52,784 nucleotides of DNA from Propionibacterium acidifaciens DSM 21887 (GTDB lineage: Bacteria > Actinomycetota > Actinomycetes > Propionibacteriales > Propionibacteriaceae). This document shows, in pieces, positions 30,295 through 39,434 of the stretch (positions are counted from its first letter, which is position 1; every line of letters begins with the position of its first letter). Where the stretch lies: positions 1 to 52,784 of the forward strand of contig NZ_AUFR01000019.1 in NCBI RefSeq assembly GCF_000426605.1. The letters run 5' to 3'. Below the pieces are notes generated by a model. That model did no database searches. It worked only from the letters and a program-made list of their open reading frames with translations, and was not told where the DNA came from. Position numbers and translations under genes: made by a program.

Positions 30295-31830
30295 CTAGGG
30301 ACGGCGCCAGGCGAAGCCGTCGTTGGCCAGCATGCGGGCGCCGCCGGCCGGGCCCCACGTGCCGGAGGCGTACTGCTCGGGGCGTCCCTGGGCAGACCAG
30401 TGCGCCAGGACCGGGTCGAGCAGCCGCCAGGAGAGCTCGACCTCCTCCTGCTGCGGGAACAGCGGCGGCTCGCCGAGCAGGACGTCGAGGATGAGGCGCT
30501 CGTAGGCCTCGGGGCTCGTCTCGTTGAACGAGTCGGCGTAGGCGAAGTCCATGCTCACCTGGCGGATCTCCATGGCCGTCGCCGGGACCTTGGCGCCGAA
30601 GTGCATCGAGACGCCCTCGTCGGGCTGGATGCGCAGGACGAGCGCGTTCGTGCCGAGCTCGCGGGTCTCGGTGTTGGTGAAGGGCAGGTGCGGGGCGCGC
30701 TTGAACATGAGCGCGATCTCGGTGACGCGCCGCGGCATGCGCTTGGCACTGCGCAGGTAGAACGGCACCCCCGCCCAGCGGCGGGTGTCGATGTCGAGGC
30801 GGACGGCCGCGTAGGTCTCGGTGGTCGAGTCGGGCGCGATGCCCTCCTCGTCGAGGTAGCCGATGACCCTGCTGCCGCCCTGCCAGCCGGCCGCGTACTG
30901 ACCGCGCGCGGTGTGGGCGTCCAGGTCGTCGGGCACGCGCGCCGCGGCGAGCACCTTCTGCTTCTCGATGCGCAGCTGCGAGGCGTCGAAGCTGTTCGGC
31001 TCCTCCATGGCGGTGAGGGCCATGAGCTGGAGCAGGTGGTTCTGGATGACGTCGCGGGCCGCGCCGATGCCGTCGTAGTAGCCGGCGCGGCCGCCGATGC
31101 CGATGTCCTCGGCCATCGTGATCTGCACGTGGCTGACGTGGTTGCTGTTCCAGAGGGGCTCGAACATCTGGTTCGAGAAGCGCAGGGCCAGCAGGTTCTG
31201 CACGGTCTCCTTGCCCAGGTAGTGGTCGATGCGGAAGACCGACTCGGCGGGGAAGGCCCGGGACAGGGTGTCGTACAGCGCGCGCGAGCTGGCCAGGTCG
31301 TGGCCGAAGGGCTTCTCGATGACGACGCGCTTCCAGCCGGTGGACTGGTCGGTCATGCCGTGGCGGGTGAGCTGGTCGATGACCCGCTCGAAGCGGCTCG
31401 GCGGCACCGACAGGTAGAAGGCGTGGTTGCCGGCCGTGCCCTGCTCGGTGTCGAGCTCGTCGAGGACGGCGCGGAGGCGCTCGAAGGTGCCGCCGTCGTC
31501 GAAGTCGCCCCAGACGAAGCGGATGCCCGCGACGAGCTGCTTCCAGGTCTCGTCCCGGAAGGGCGTGCGGGCGTTCTCCTTCACGTGCCCCTTGACGATC
31601 TCGGCGAACCGGGCGTCGGTGTAGTCGCGGCGCGCCACGCCGACCAGGCCGAAGCCGGGCGGCAGCAGCCCGCGGTTCGCCAGGTCGTAGACGGCGGGCA
31701 GGAGCTTCTTCCGGGACAGATCGCCGCTCACGCCGAAGAAGACGAGCGCGCACGGGCCCGCGATGTGGGGCAGGCGGCCGTCCTCGGGGTCGCGGAGCGG
31801 GTTCACCCACTCCTGCTGTGCTGCGGTCAT
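30295..31830 (-). CDS. zwf: Glucose-6-phosphate dehydrogenase
   Basis: The 511-residue NADP-dependent enzyme starts the oxidative pentose phosphate pathway. The coenzyme fold FFGVSGDLSRKKLLPAVYD and the active-site signature FRIDHYLGKETVQN are intact, as are VIEKPFGHDL and the C-terminal domain. AAGGA precedes the ATG. pdxR ends only 17 nt upstream on the same strand, so read-through from pdxR is possible. Confidence 0.98.
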   Translation of the reverse strand: MTAAQQEWVNPLRDPEDGRLPHIAGPCALVFFGVSGDLSRKKLLPAVYDLANRGLLPPGFGLVGVARRDYTDARFAEIVKGHVKENARTPFRDETWKQLVAGIRFVWGDFDDGGTFERLRAVLDELDTEQGTAGNHAFYLSVPPSRFERVIDQLTRHGMTDQSTGWKRVVIEKPFGHDLASSRALYDTLSRAFPAESVFRIDHYLGKETVQNLLALRFSNQMFEPLWNSNHVSHVQITMAEDIGIGGRAGYYDGIGAARDVIQNHLLQLMALTAMEEPNSFDASQLRIEKQKVLAAARVPDDLDAHTARGQYAAGWQGGSRVIGYLDEEGIAPDSTTETYAAVRLDIDTRRWAGVPFYLRSAKRMPRRVTEIALMFKRAPHLPFTNTETRELGTNALVLRIQPDEGVSMHFGAKVPATAMEIRQVSMDFAYADSFNETSPEAYERLILDVLLGEPPLFPQQEEVELSWRLLDPVLAHWSAQGRPEQYASGTWGPAGGARMLANDGFAWRRP

Positions 31831-31847
31831 GGCGTCCTTCCGGGTCG

Positions 31848-33377
31848 TCAGGAACAGCTCTCAAGATTAGCCGCAGGGCGGGACCGGTGGATCGGCGGAC
31901 GCGTCGCCCCGCCGGTCCGCGGCGGGGCGCAGGGGCGCGCGGCCTCGGCACAGGCCGCCGCGATGACCCTCAGCGCCGTCCCCAGCCGGGCCGCCGGGAC
32001 GGCGGCGAAACCGAAGACGATGCCCTCCTCGCGGCCGGTCCGACCCCATCGTCCCGCCAGGTCCCCGACGAGGACGCCGCGGGCCCGCGCCGCCTCGACG
32101 ACCCGCGCCCCGGGCGCGTCGGTGAGGACGACGGCCTGCAGGCCGCCCATGAGCGGGGCCGGACGGGCCCCCGGCGCGTCGGAGAGGGCCGCCAGGACGG
32201 TGCGCCGGCGCGCCCGGTAGCTGCGTCGCATCCGCTGGATGTGGCGGCGCAGCTCCCCGCTGGCAAGATAGCCGGCCAGCGCCTGCTGGACGAGCGTGCC
32301 GGTGGGCGGGCCGAGGAGCCGGCGGCGGGCGAGCAGCGGATCGAGCAGCCCGTCCGGGGCCACGAGGTAGCCGGTCGCCAGGGCAGGCGACAGCACCGTC
32401 GAGAAGGTGCCGAGCGTGAGGACGCGCCCCGTCGAGGGGTCGTCCAGGGCGGCCAGCGGGGGCAGTGGCATGCCGACGTAGCGCAGCTCGGAGTCGTAGT
32501 CATCCTCGATGACGAGCACCCGGCCGGCCCTCGCCCAGTCCAGCAGCTCCTGGCGGCGCCGGGCGGCCAGCACGCCGCCGTGGGGGTACTGGTGGCTCGG
32601 CGTGACGATGACCGCGTCGATCCCCGAGGGGTCCGGCAGACGGTCGGTGACCAGCCCCTCGTCGTCGACGGCCAGGGCGACGGTCCGGTGTCCGAGCGCC
32701 CCGGGCAGTCCCGACAGGGCCGGATGGCCCGGACTCTCGACGCCGACCCGCAGCCGCGCCGGTCCGTCCCCACGTCCCGCCGCGGCGCGGGAGCCCGCGA
32801 GCGCGCCGAGCGCCAGGGCGAGCCCCTCGCGCGCGCCCGCCGTGACGAGGATCTGCTCGGGCGGCCGCACGAGGGAGCGCATGAGACGCAGGTGCTCGGC
32901 CACCTCGCCGCGCAGGGCGCCGAGCCCGGCCGGGTCCGTCGAGGCGGCCGGCTCGGCCAGCGCCTCGCGCCAGGCGCGCCGCCAGGGCGGGGAGTCGATC
33001 GCCGAGATGTCCGGGTGGCCGGGCCGCAGGTCGAGCAGCCCGTCGTGCCGCGGCGCGCCGTCGCGCCCCCCGGGCGCCGTGCGCCGTCGTGCACCGGCTG
33101 GCGCACGACGCGCCCGCACCTGGGCGATCCGGGTGCCCGAGCCGCGGGTGGCGACCAGATAGCCCTCGGCCTCGAGCTGCTCGAAGGCCGTCACGACGGT
33201 GCCGCGCGCGACGCCCAGTGAGGCGGCCAGTGCCCGTGTCGAGGGCAGGGCGTCGCCGGCCCTGAGGGCGCCCGACTCGACGAGCCCCCGCAGGCCGGTG
33301 ACGATCTGGTGGGTCAGCGGCGCCGGTCCGTCGCGGTCGAGGACGAGCGGGGGGTGGACCACCAGCGTGCTGCGCAT
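31848..33377 (-). CDS. pdxR: MocR/PdxR-type GntR regulator with aminotransferase-like domain
   Basis: The 509-residue protein has a GntR winged helix ([39 protein letters not shown]; residues about 45-85) joined to a fold-type I aminotransferase-like domain, with [13 protein letters not shown] and [12 protein letters not shown]. It is divergent from pdxS-pdxT, so it is most likely PdxR, the vitamin B6 regulator. At the place where family members usually carry the PLP-binding Lys (FSK), this protein reads [17 protein letters not shown], with Thr, and the usual following Arg is also Thr. PLP sensing may therefore differ. TGGTCC boxes fill the divergent promoter. Confidence 0.88.
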   Translation of the reverse strand: MRSTLVVHPPLVLDRDGPAPLTHQIVTGLRGLVESGALRAGDALPSTRALAASLGVARGTVVTAFEQLEAEGYLVATRGSGTRIAQVRARRAPAGARRRTAPGGRDGAPRHDGLLDLRPGHPDISAIDSPPWRRAWREALAEPAASTDPAGLGALRGEVAEHLRLMRSLVRPPEQILVTAGAREGLALALGALAGSRAAAGRGDGPARLRVGVESPGHPALSGLPGALGHRTVALAVDDEGLVTDRLPDPSGIDAVIVTPSHQYPHGGVLAARRRQELLDWARAGRVLVIEDDYDSELRYVGMPLPPLAALDDPSTGRVLTLGTFSTVLSPALATGYLVAPDGLLDPLLARRRLLGPPTGTLVQQALAGYLASGELRRHIQRMRRSYRARRRTVLAALSDAPGARPAPLMGGLQAVVLTDAPGARVVEAARARGVLVGDLAGRWGRTGREEGIVFGFAAVPAARLGTALRVIAAACAEAARPCAPPRTGGATRPPIHRSRPAANLESCS

Positions 33378-33449
33378 GGTCCGAGACTGCCACCGGCGAC
33401 CAGAAGTGGTCCAGTCGAAGATTCATGATGTGGATCTTGCGGTGGTCCA
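33377..33449. promoter_or_regulatory. Putative PdxR operator repeats
   Basis: GTGGTCCA occurs as a direct repeat at 33406-33413 and 33442-33449, and a shorter TGGTCC at 33377-33382 overlaps the pdxR start. MocR-type PdxR proteins of corynebacteria and relatives bind similar AGTGG-containing direct repeats. The right-hand copy lies in the pdxS -35/spacer. Confidence 0.6.
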
Positions 33450-33475
33450 CTGCTGGGGCTGGAATGGCGGGCATG
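33437..33475 (+). promoter_or_regulatory. pdxS promoter, leaderless
   Basis: TTGCGG (33437-33442), 17 nt, TGGAAT (33460-33465), 7 nt, then the ATG at 33473. Both elements and spacings fit a sigma-70-type promoter starting at the ATG. Confidence 0.6.
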
Positions 33476-34384
33476 ACCACGCAGAGCGACTCCCCGAGCA
33501 TGATCCGCACCGCCACGACCCGCGTCAAGAGGGGTCTGGCCGACATGCTGAAGGGCGGTGTCATCATGGACGTCGTCACGCCCGAGCAGGCCAGGCTCGC
33601 CGAGGAGGCCGGCGCCTGCGCCGTCATGGCCCTCGAGCGCGTGCCCGCCGACATCCGGGCCCGGGGCGGCGTCGCCCGCATGAGCGACCCCGCCCTCATC
33701 GAGGGCATCATCGACGCCGTCTCCATCCCCGTCATGGCCAAGGCGCGCATCGGCCACTTCGCCGAGGCCCAGGTGCTCCAGGCGCTCGAGGTCGACTACG
33801 TCGACGAGTCCGAGGTGCTCTCGCCGGCCGACCACGCGCACCACATCGACAAGTGGGCCTTCGACGTCCCCTTCGTCTGCGGCGCCACGGACCTCGGCGA
33901 GGCGCTGCGCCGCATCGCCGAGGGCGCCGCCATGATCCGCTCGAAGGGCGAGGCGGGCACCGGCGACATCTCCGAGGCCGTGCGGCACCTGCGCGCCATC
34001 CGCGACGGGATCGCCCGCCTGCGCTGCCTCGACCACGAGGAGCTGTACACCGCCGCCAAGGACCTCCAGGCCCCCTACGACCTGGTCCGCGAGGTCGCCG
34101 AGACCGGCGGGCTGCCCGTCGTGCTCTTCGTGGCGGGCGGGGTGGCCACCCCGGCCGACGCGGCGCTCGTCATGCAGATGGGGGCCCAGGGCGTCTTCGT
34201 CGGCTCGGGCATCTTCGCGTCGGGCGACCCGGCCCGGCGGGCCGCCGCCATCGTGAGGGCGACCGCCATGCACGACCATCCCGAGGTCGTCGCCGAGGTC
34301 TCCCGCGATCTCGGGGAGGCCATGGTCGGCATCGACGTCGCCGACGTCCCGACCCCGCACCGGCTGGCGGGACGCGGCCGGTGA
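33473..34384 (+). CDS. pdxS: Pyridoxal 5'-phosphate synthase, PdxS subunit
   Basis: The 303-residue TIM-barrel subunit condenses ribose-5-phosphate, glyceraldehyde-3-phosphate and ammonia into PLP. Family landmarks are [56 protein letters not shown] and [10 protein letters not shown]. The catalytic Lys are those in AKARIGH and IRSKGE. ATG 33473 is chosen from the promoter spacing and family length. pdxT follows with a 4-nt overlap. Confidence 0.97.
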   Translation: MTTQSDSPSMIRTATTRVKRGLADMLKGGVIMDVVTPEQARLAEEAGACAVMALERVPADIRARGGVARMSDPALIEGIIDAVSIPVMAKARIGHFAEAQVLQALEVDYVDESEVLSPADHAHHIDKWAFDVPFVCGATDLGEALRRIAEGAAMIRSKGEAGTGDISEAVRHLRAIRDGIARLRCLDHEELYTAAKDLQAPYDLVREVAETGGLPVVLFVAGGVATPADAALVMQMGAQGVFVGSGIFASGDPARRAAAIVRATAMHDHPEVVAEVSRDLGEAMVGIDVADVPTPHRLAGRGR

Positions 34385-34983
34385 GCACGGTGCCGGGCGC
34401 CGCTCCGCGCGCCGCCTGCGACGGGGCCCCTCTCGTCGGCGTCCTGGCGCTCCAGGGCGGCGTCGACGAGCATCTCGCCGCCCTGGCCGATGCCGGTGCC
34501 CGCACCCGCGCCGTCCGTCTGCCGGGCGAGCTCGAGGGGCTGGACGCCATCGTGATCCCGGGCGGTGAGTCGACCGTGCTCAGGGGACTGGCCGGCGCCC
34601 TCGGCCTTCTCGGGCCGTTGCGCGGGGCCGTCGAGGGCGGGCTGCCGGTGCTGGCCACCTGCGCCGGTCTCGTCCTGTGCGCCGGAGGGCCGTCCGGCGG
34701 CCCGGGCGTGCTCGACGTCGATGTGCGCCGCAACGCGTTCGGCCCCCAGCTCGCCTCCTTCGAGACGAGGCTCGACGTCGAGGGCGTCGGCGCGGACGTC
34801 GAGGCCGTCTTCATCAGGGCCCCGGTCGTCGTGCGCGTCGGGCCCGCCGGCCGCGTCATCGCGACGGTGGACGGGCGGGTCGTCGGCGTCCGACAGGGCG
34901 CGGTGACCGCGTTGTCCTTCCATCCGGAGCTCACCGCCGACCGCCGCGTGCACCGCGCGTTCGTCGAGCGGGTCCGCCGCTGA
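34381..34983 (+). CDS. pdxT: Pyridoxal 5'-phosphate synthase glutaminase subunit PdxT
   Basis: The 200-residue class I glutamine amidotransferase supplies ammonia to Pdx[14 protein letters not shown], the oxyanion GGES loop ([13 protein letters not shown]), nucleophile Cys in LATCAGLVL and the His/Glu pair in SFHPELT are present. GTG 34381 overlaps the pdxS stop (GTGA). Confidence 0.95.
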   Translation: MSTVPGAAPRAACDGAPLVGVLALQGGVDEHLAALADAGARTRAVRLPGELEGLDAIVIPGGESTVLRGLAGALGLLGPLRGAVEGGLPVLATCAGLVLCAGGPSGGPGVLDVDVRRNAFGPQLASFETRLDVEGVGADVEAVFIRAPVVVRVGPAGRVIATVDGRVVGVRQGAVTALSFHPELTADRRVHRAFVERVRR

Positions 34984-35093
34984 CGGGGCCTCCCGGCCGG
35001 TCCGGTGCCGCGCCGCCCCGCAACGGGCGGGCGTCCGCATCGACCACCGCGCCACGGGCCCGTCACCGCTCCCTTCGCTGCGGGCGAGCGGGT

Positions 35094-35130
35094 TTGACTG
35101 GACGTCGATTTAGGAAACAATGGGCTCATG
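35094..35130 (+). promoter_or_regulatory. suf operon promoter, leaderless sufR
   Basis: TTGACT (35094-35099), 16 nt, AACAAT (35116-35121), 6 nt, then the ATG at 35128. It is probably the promoter of the whole suf operon and the likely site of SufR autoregulation, though no clear palindrome is seen. Confidence 0.55.
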
Positions 35131-35907
35131 AAATCGGTGACGAGGCCGGGCGGGGAGTCCGGAACGGGCGAGGAGTCCACCCGTCACCATGTGCTGCAGG
35201 AGCTCTTCTCCAACGGGCCGGCGACGGCCGCCGAGCTGGCCGAGCGCCTCGGGGTCACCCCCGCCGCCATCCGCCGCCACCTGGGCGTTCTCGAGGCCGG
35301 CGGTCGGATCGTCGAGCGGGAGCGGCCCGTGCGCGGGCGCCGCGGCCGGGGCCGCCCGGCGAAGGAGTACGTCCTCACCGACCGCGGCCGCTCGGCCTTC
35401 TTCCAGGACTACGACACCCTCGCCCTCGAGGCGCTCAGCGCCCTCGTCGAGGCCGCTGGACCCTCGGCCGTCGTGAGGGTGGGGGAGCGCCGCCACGGCG
35501 AGGTCGAGGCCCGCTACCGCCAGCTGCGCGCGGAGGCGCCGGACGCCGACCCGGTCGAGGCGCTGGCCACCGTCCTCGGCGAGGAGGGCTACGCCGCCCA
35601 TGTGAGGGAGGCCCCCGGGGGCCACCAGCTGTGCCAGTACCATTGCCCGGTCGCCCATGTGGCGGCCCGGTACCCCCAGCTCTGCGAGGCCGAGACGAGC
35701 CTGTTCGCCAGGCTCCTCGGCTCCCGGGTGCAGAGGATCGCCACCATCGCCCACGGTGACGGCGTGTGCACCACGAACGTCCCCCTGGACGGAGTGCCCA
35801 TCGCCGGGCGCGCCGGGCCGCCCGCCGGAGGGCGCGGCGGCGCACCCACGGATCACCGCAGTGGCACGTCCACTGATCACCACAACCGAGAGGCAGCACG
35901 CGCATGA
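35128..35907 (+). CDS. sufR: SufR, iron-sulfur-responsive repressor of the suf operon
   Basis: The 259-residue DeoR/ArsR-like regulator has an N-terminal winged helix ([20 protein letters not shown], then [15 protein letters not shown]). It has a cysteine set in the C-terminal half, [20 protein letters not shown] plus DGVCTTN, matching the cluster-binding Cys of SufR proteins. With a bound cluster SufR represses suf. The tail is Gly/His-rich. It overlaps sufB by 4 nt, so regulator and machinery are co-translated. Confidence 0.95.
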   Translation: MKSVTRPGGESGTGEESTRHHVLQELFSNGPATAAELAERLGVTPAAIRRHLGVLEAGGRIVERERPVRGRRGRGRPAKEYVLTDRGRSAFFQDYDTLALEALSALVEAAGPSAVVRVGERRHGEVEARYRQLRAEAPDADPVEALATVLGEEGYAAHVREAPGGHQLCQYHCPVAHVAARYPQLCEAETSLFARLLGSRVQRIATIAHGDGVCTTNVPLDGVPIAGRAGPPAGGRGGAPTDHRSGTSTDHHNREAARA

Positions 35908-37346
35908 CGCAGGTCGACACGAGGCCGGGGAACAGGTTCGCCGAGCGCGACGAGCTGGTCGAGGACCTGACCACCTACAAGTACGGTTGGCACGACGCCG
36001 ACGACTACTCGGCGGCGTTCGAGCGCGGCCTGTCCGAGAAGGTCGTGCGCGGCATCTCCGGGCTCAAGGGCGAACCCGAGTGGATGCTCGAGCGCCGGCT
36101 CAAGGGCCTCGAGCAGTTCGAGCGCAAACCCCTGCCCACCTGGGGCTGCGACCTGTCGCAGCTGCACTTCGATGACATCAAGTACTTCGTCCGGGCCCAG
36201 GACAGGCCGGCCAACGACTGGAACGACCTGCCCGAGGACATCAGGAACACCTACGACCGCCTGGGCATCCCCGAGGCGGAGAAGGCCCGTCTCGTCGACG
36301 GCGTCGCCGCCCAGTACGAGTCCGAGGTGGTCTACCACAAGATCAACGAGGAGCTCGGACGCCAGGGCGTCATCTTCACCGACACCGACACCGGCCTGAG
36401 GGAGTACCCCGAGCTCTTCGAGAAGTACTTCGGCACGGTCATCCCGGCCGGCGACAACAAGTTCGCCGCGCTCAACACGGCCGTGTGGAGCGGCGGCACC
36501 TTCATCCACGTTCCGAAGGGCGTCCACTGCACCATCCCGCTGCAGGCCTACTTCCGGATGAACACCGAGAACCTCGGCCAGTTCGAGCGCACGCTCATCA
36601 TCGTCGACGACGACGCCTACGTGCACTACGTCGAGGGCTGCACGGCCCCGATCTACAAGACCGACTCGCTGCACGCCGCCATCGTCGAGATCATCGTCGG
36701 CACGAACGCGCGCTGCCGCTACACGACGATCCAGAACTGGTCGAACAACGTCTACAACCTCGTGACCCAGCGGGCCACCGTCGCCGAGGGCGGCACGATG
36801 GAGTGGATCGACGGCAACATCGGCTCGAAGGCCAACATGAAGTACCCGGCCTGCCTGCTCATGGGCCCCCACGCCAAGGGCGAGGCCCTGTCGATCGCCT
36901 TCGCCGGCGAGGGCCAGCACCAGGACACCGGCGCCAAGATGGTGCACACCGCGCCGCACACCTCGAGCACGATCGTCTCGAAGTCCATCAGCCGCAACGG
37001 GGGGCGCACCGGCTACCGCGGCCTCGTCGCGGTCTCCCCGGACGCCCACCATGCGATGTCCTCGGTCAAGTGCGACGCCCTGCTCGTCGACAACGTCTCG
37101 CGCTCGGACACCTACCCCTACGTGGACGTGCGTACCGACGACGTCCAGATGGAGCACGAGGCGACCATCTCCAGGATCTCCGAGGACCAGCTCTTCTACC
37201 TCATGCAGCGCGGCCTCGACGAGGACGAGGCCCGCGCCATGATCGTGCGCGGCTTCGTCGAGCCCATCGCCCGCGAACTGCCGATGGAGTACGCGCTCGA
37301 GCTCAACCGGCTCATCGAGCTCCAGATGGAAGGCGCGGTGGGCTGA
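35904..37346 (+). CDS. sufB: SufB, Fe-S scaffold subunit
   Basis: The 480-residue beta-helix protein is the scaffold of the SufBCD complex on which iron-sulfur clusters are built. Conserved stretches include [69 protein letters not shown] and [18 protein letters not shown]. The ATG overlaps the sufR stop. Length is standard. Confidence 0.98.
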   Translation: MTQVDTRPGNRFAERDELVEDLTTYKYGWHDADDYSAAFERGLSEKVVRGISGLKGEPEWMLERRLKGLEQFERKPLPTWGCDLSQLHFDDIKYFVRAQDRPANDWNDLPEDIRNTYDRLGIPEAEKARLVDGVAAQYESEVVYHKINEELGRQGVIFTDTDTGLREYPELFEKYFGTVIPAGDNKFAALNTAVWSGGTFIHVPKGVHCTIPLQAYFRMNTENLGQFERTLIIVDDDAYVHYVEGCTAPIYKTDSLHAAIVEIIVGTNARCRYTTIQNWSNNVYNLVTQRATVAEGGTMEWIDGNIGSKANMKYPACLLMGPHAKGEALSIAFAGEGQHQDTGAKMVHTAPHTSSTIVSKSISRNGGRTGYRGLVAVSPDAHHAMSSVKCDALLVDNVSRSDTYPYVDVRTDDVQMEHEATISRISEDQLFYLMQRGLDEDEARAMIVRGFVEPIARELPMEYALELNRLIELQMEGAVG

Positions 37347-38557
37347 TGACCTGGAAGAACGGAGCAGCAGCAGTGGCCGAACCGGCTGACACCGGCGCAG
37401 AGGCGGTGCGCGGCGCCCTCGAGGGCGTCGCCTCGCACCTGCACCCGAAGGTCTCGTGGGAGCTCGACGACCATCCCGTGCCCACCGGGCGCGAGGAGGT
37501 CTGGCGGTTCACCCCGGTGCACCGGCTCGAGGACCTCCTCACGAGCCCGGCCACCGGCGTCGAGCTCGACTGCGCCCTCCGTCTGCCCGAGGGCGTGACC
37601 GCCGGCTTCGTCGAGGGCGACGCCGTGCGCGCCGCCGCCGTTGAGCCTCCGGCCGACCGCACCTCGGCGATCGCCGCCGCCAACGCCGGCCGCGCCCGTC
37701 TCGTCACGGTGCCCGCCGGCCTCGAGCTCGACGAGCCCGTCGAGCTCGACTTCACCGGAACCGGCGTCGACCGGCCCGCCTACCAGCAGACGATCATCGG
37801 GGTCGGGGCCGGGGCGCGGGCCCGGATCCTCCTGCGCTTCGAGGGCTCCGCCCGGATCGCCGACAAGATCGACGTGCGCGTCGGGGCCGGCGCCAGGGTC
37901 GACCTCGTCACCCTCCAGGACTGGGCCCCGGACGCCGTGCACGTCGCCCAGAGCTCCCTGCTCGTCGGCCGCGACGCGACGGTCCGTACCGTGCAGGCCT
38001 CGCTCGGCGGCGCCGTCACCCGCATGCTCGAGCGCGCCAGCTACGAGGGCGCCGGCGGCGAGCTGGAGCAGTTCGGCCTCTACTTCGTCGACTCGGGCCG
38101 GCACGTCGAGCACCGCCTGTTCGTCGATCACAACCAGCCGCTGAGCCGCTCGAACATCGACTACCGGGGCGCCCTCCAGGACGAGGGATCGCTCGGCGTG
38201 TGGGTGGGCGACGTGCTCATCCGCAAGCAGGCCGAGGGCATCAGCACCTACGAGGCCAACAAGAACCTCCTCCTGACCGCCGGCGCCCGCGCCGAGTCGA
38301 TCCCGAATCTCGAGATCGCCACCGGGCGGATCGAGGGCGCCGGCCACTCCTCGACGACGGGCCGCTTCGACGACGAGCAGCTGTTCTACCTGCGCAGCCG
38401 CGGAATCCCCGAGGACGAGGCCCGGCGCCTGGTCGTCCAGGGCTTCTTCGTCGAGATCGTCCGCCGCATCGGGATCCCCGAGGTGGCCGAGCGCCTCATG
38501 GCGGCCGTCCAGCGCCAGCTCGACGCGATCGCGCCCGACTGGGGCGCCCCGGAGTGA
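37346..38557 (+). CDS. sufD: SufD, Fe-S assembly subunit
   Basis: The 403-residue SufB paralogue completes the SufBC2D complex. VWRFTPVHRLEDLL near the N-terminus, VDHNQPLSRSNIDYRGAL, the EANKNLLLTAGARAESIPN stretch and the C-terminal RSRGIPEDEARRLVVQGF are typical. Its ATG shares one base with the sufB stop. Confidence 0.97.
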   Translation: MTWKNGAAAVAEPADTGAEAVRGALEGVASHLHPKVSWELDDHPVPTGREEVWRFTPVHRLEDLLTSPATGVELDCALRLPEGVTAGFVEGDAVRAAAVEPPADRTSAIAAANAGRARLVTVPAGLELDEPVELDFTGTGVDRPAYQQTIIGVGAGARARILLRFEGSARIADKIDVRVGAGARVDLVTLQDWAPDAVHVAQSSLLVGRDATVRTVQASLGGAVTRMLERASYEGAGGELEQFGLYFVDSGRHVEHRLFVDHNQPLSRSNIDYRGALQDEGSLGVWVGDVLIRKQAEGISTYEANKNLLLTAGARAESIPNLEIATGRIEGAGHSSTTGRFDDEQLFYLRSRGIPEDEARRLVVQGFFVEIVRRIGIPEVAERLMAAVQRQLDAIAPDWGAPE

Positions 38558-38562
38558 GCCGC

Positions 38563-38679
38563 GTGAGAACCTCCGGCGGCCCCGTCCCGGCCGCGATCCC
38601 GCCCGTACCCATGAACCCCCTCCGCGCCGAGGACGTCCGGTCCCTCGTCGCCGTCGCGAACCCGATCAAGGAGAACTGA
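38563..38679 (+). CDS. Possible small ORF between sufD and sufC
   Basis: The 127-nt gap between sufD and sufC carries a GTG-started frame of 38 codons; an internal ATG at 38611 would give 22 residues (MNPLRAEDVRSLVAVANPI...). Many actinobacterial suf operons have a small Rieske-type ferredoxin gene here; this peptide has no Cys and does not resemble one. The end of the frame includes the sufC ribosome site (AAGGAGAA), so it could act as a coupling leader. It may be a chance frame. Confidence 0.3.
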   Translation: MRTSGGPVPAAIPPVPMNPLRAEDVRSLVAVANPIKEN

Positions 38680-38684
38680 GACAG

Positions 38685-39434
38685 ATGGCCGAACTCGTCA
38701 TCAAGGACCTGCACGTCGACGTCGACACCGAGAGCGGGCCGAAGGAGATCCTCAAGGGCGTCGACCTGACCGTCGGCGACGGCCAGGTCCACGCCATCAT
38801 GGGGCCCAACGGCTCCGGCAAGTCGACCCTCGCCTACGCCGTCGCCGGGCATCCGAAGTACACGATCACCCGGGGCTCCGTGAGCCTCGACGGCGTCGAC
38901 ATCACGGCGCTGCCGGTCGACGAGCGGGCCCGCGCCGGCCTCTTCCTGGGCATGCAGTACCCGGTCGAGGTGCCCGGCGTCTCGATGGCCAACTTCCTGC
39001 GCACCGCGAAGACCGCCCTGTCCGGCGAGGCCCCCCGGGTCCGCACCTGGCCCGAGCAGGTGAACGAGGCCCTCACCGCCATGGACCTGTCGTCCGACTT
39101 CGCCGAGCGCTCGGTCAACGAGGGCTTCTCCGGCGGTGAGAAGAAGCGCGGCGAGATCGCCCAGCTCGAGCTGCTCGACCCCAGGACCGCCATCCTCGAC
39201 GAGATCGACTCGGGCCTGGACATCGACGCCCTCAAGGTCGTCTCGGCCGGCATCGTGGACTACAGCAGGAAACCCGGCAAGTCGGTCCTGCTCATCACGC
39301 ACTACACGCGCATCCTGCGCTATGTGCACCCCGATCGCGTCCACGTCTTCGTCGACGGGCGCGTCAAGATCACCGGCGGCGCCGAGCTCGCCGACAACCT
39401 CGAGGAGCGGGGCTACGAGCAGTATGTCAAGTGA
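38685..39434 (+). CDS. sufC: SufC, Fe-S assembly ATPase
   Basis: The 249-residue ABC-type ATPase drives SufBCD. Walker A GPNGSGKSTLAYAVAGH, the Q-loop FLGMQYPVEVPGVS, the Suf-specific signature FSGGEKKRGEIAQLE and Walker B TAILDEIDSGLDIDALK are all present. AAGGAGAA precedes the ATG by 11 nt. The end overlaps sufS by 11 nt. Confidence 0.98.
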   Translation: MAELVIKDLHVDVDTESGPKEILKGVDLTVGDGQVHAIMGPNGSGKSTLAYAVAGHPKYTITRGSVSLDGVDITALPVDERARAGLFLGMQYPVEVPGVSMANFLRTAKTALSGEAPRVRTWPEQVNEALTAMDLSSDFAERSVNEGFSGGEKKRGEIAQLELLDPRTAILDEIDSGLDIDALKVVSAGIVDYSRKPGKSVLLITHYTRILRYVHPDRVHVFVDGRVKITGGAELADNLEERGYEQYVK

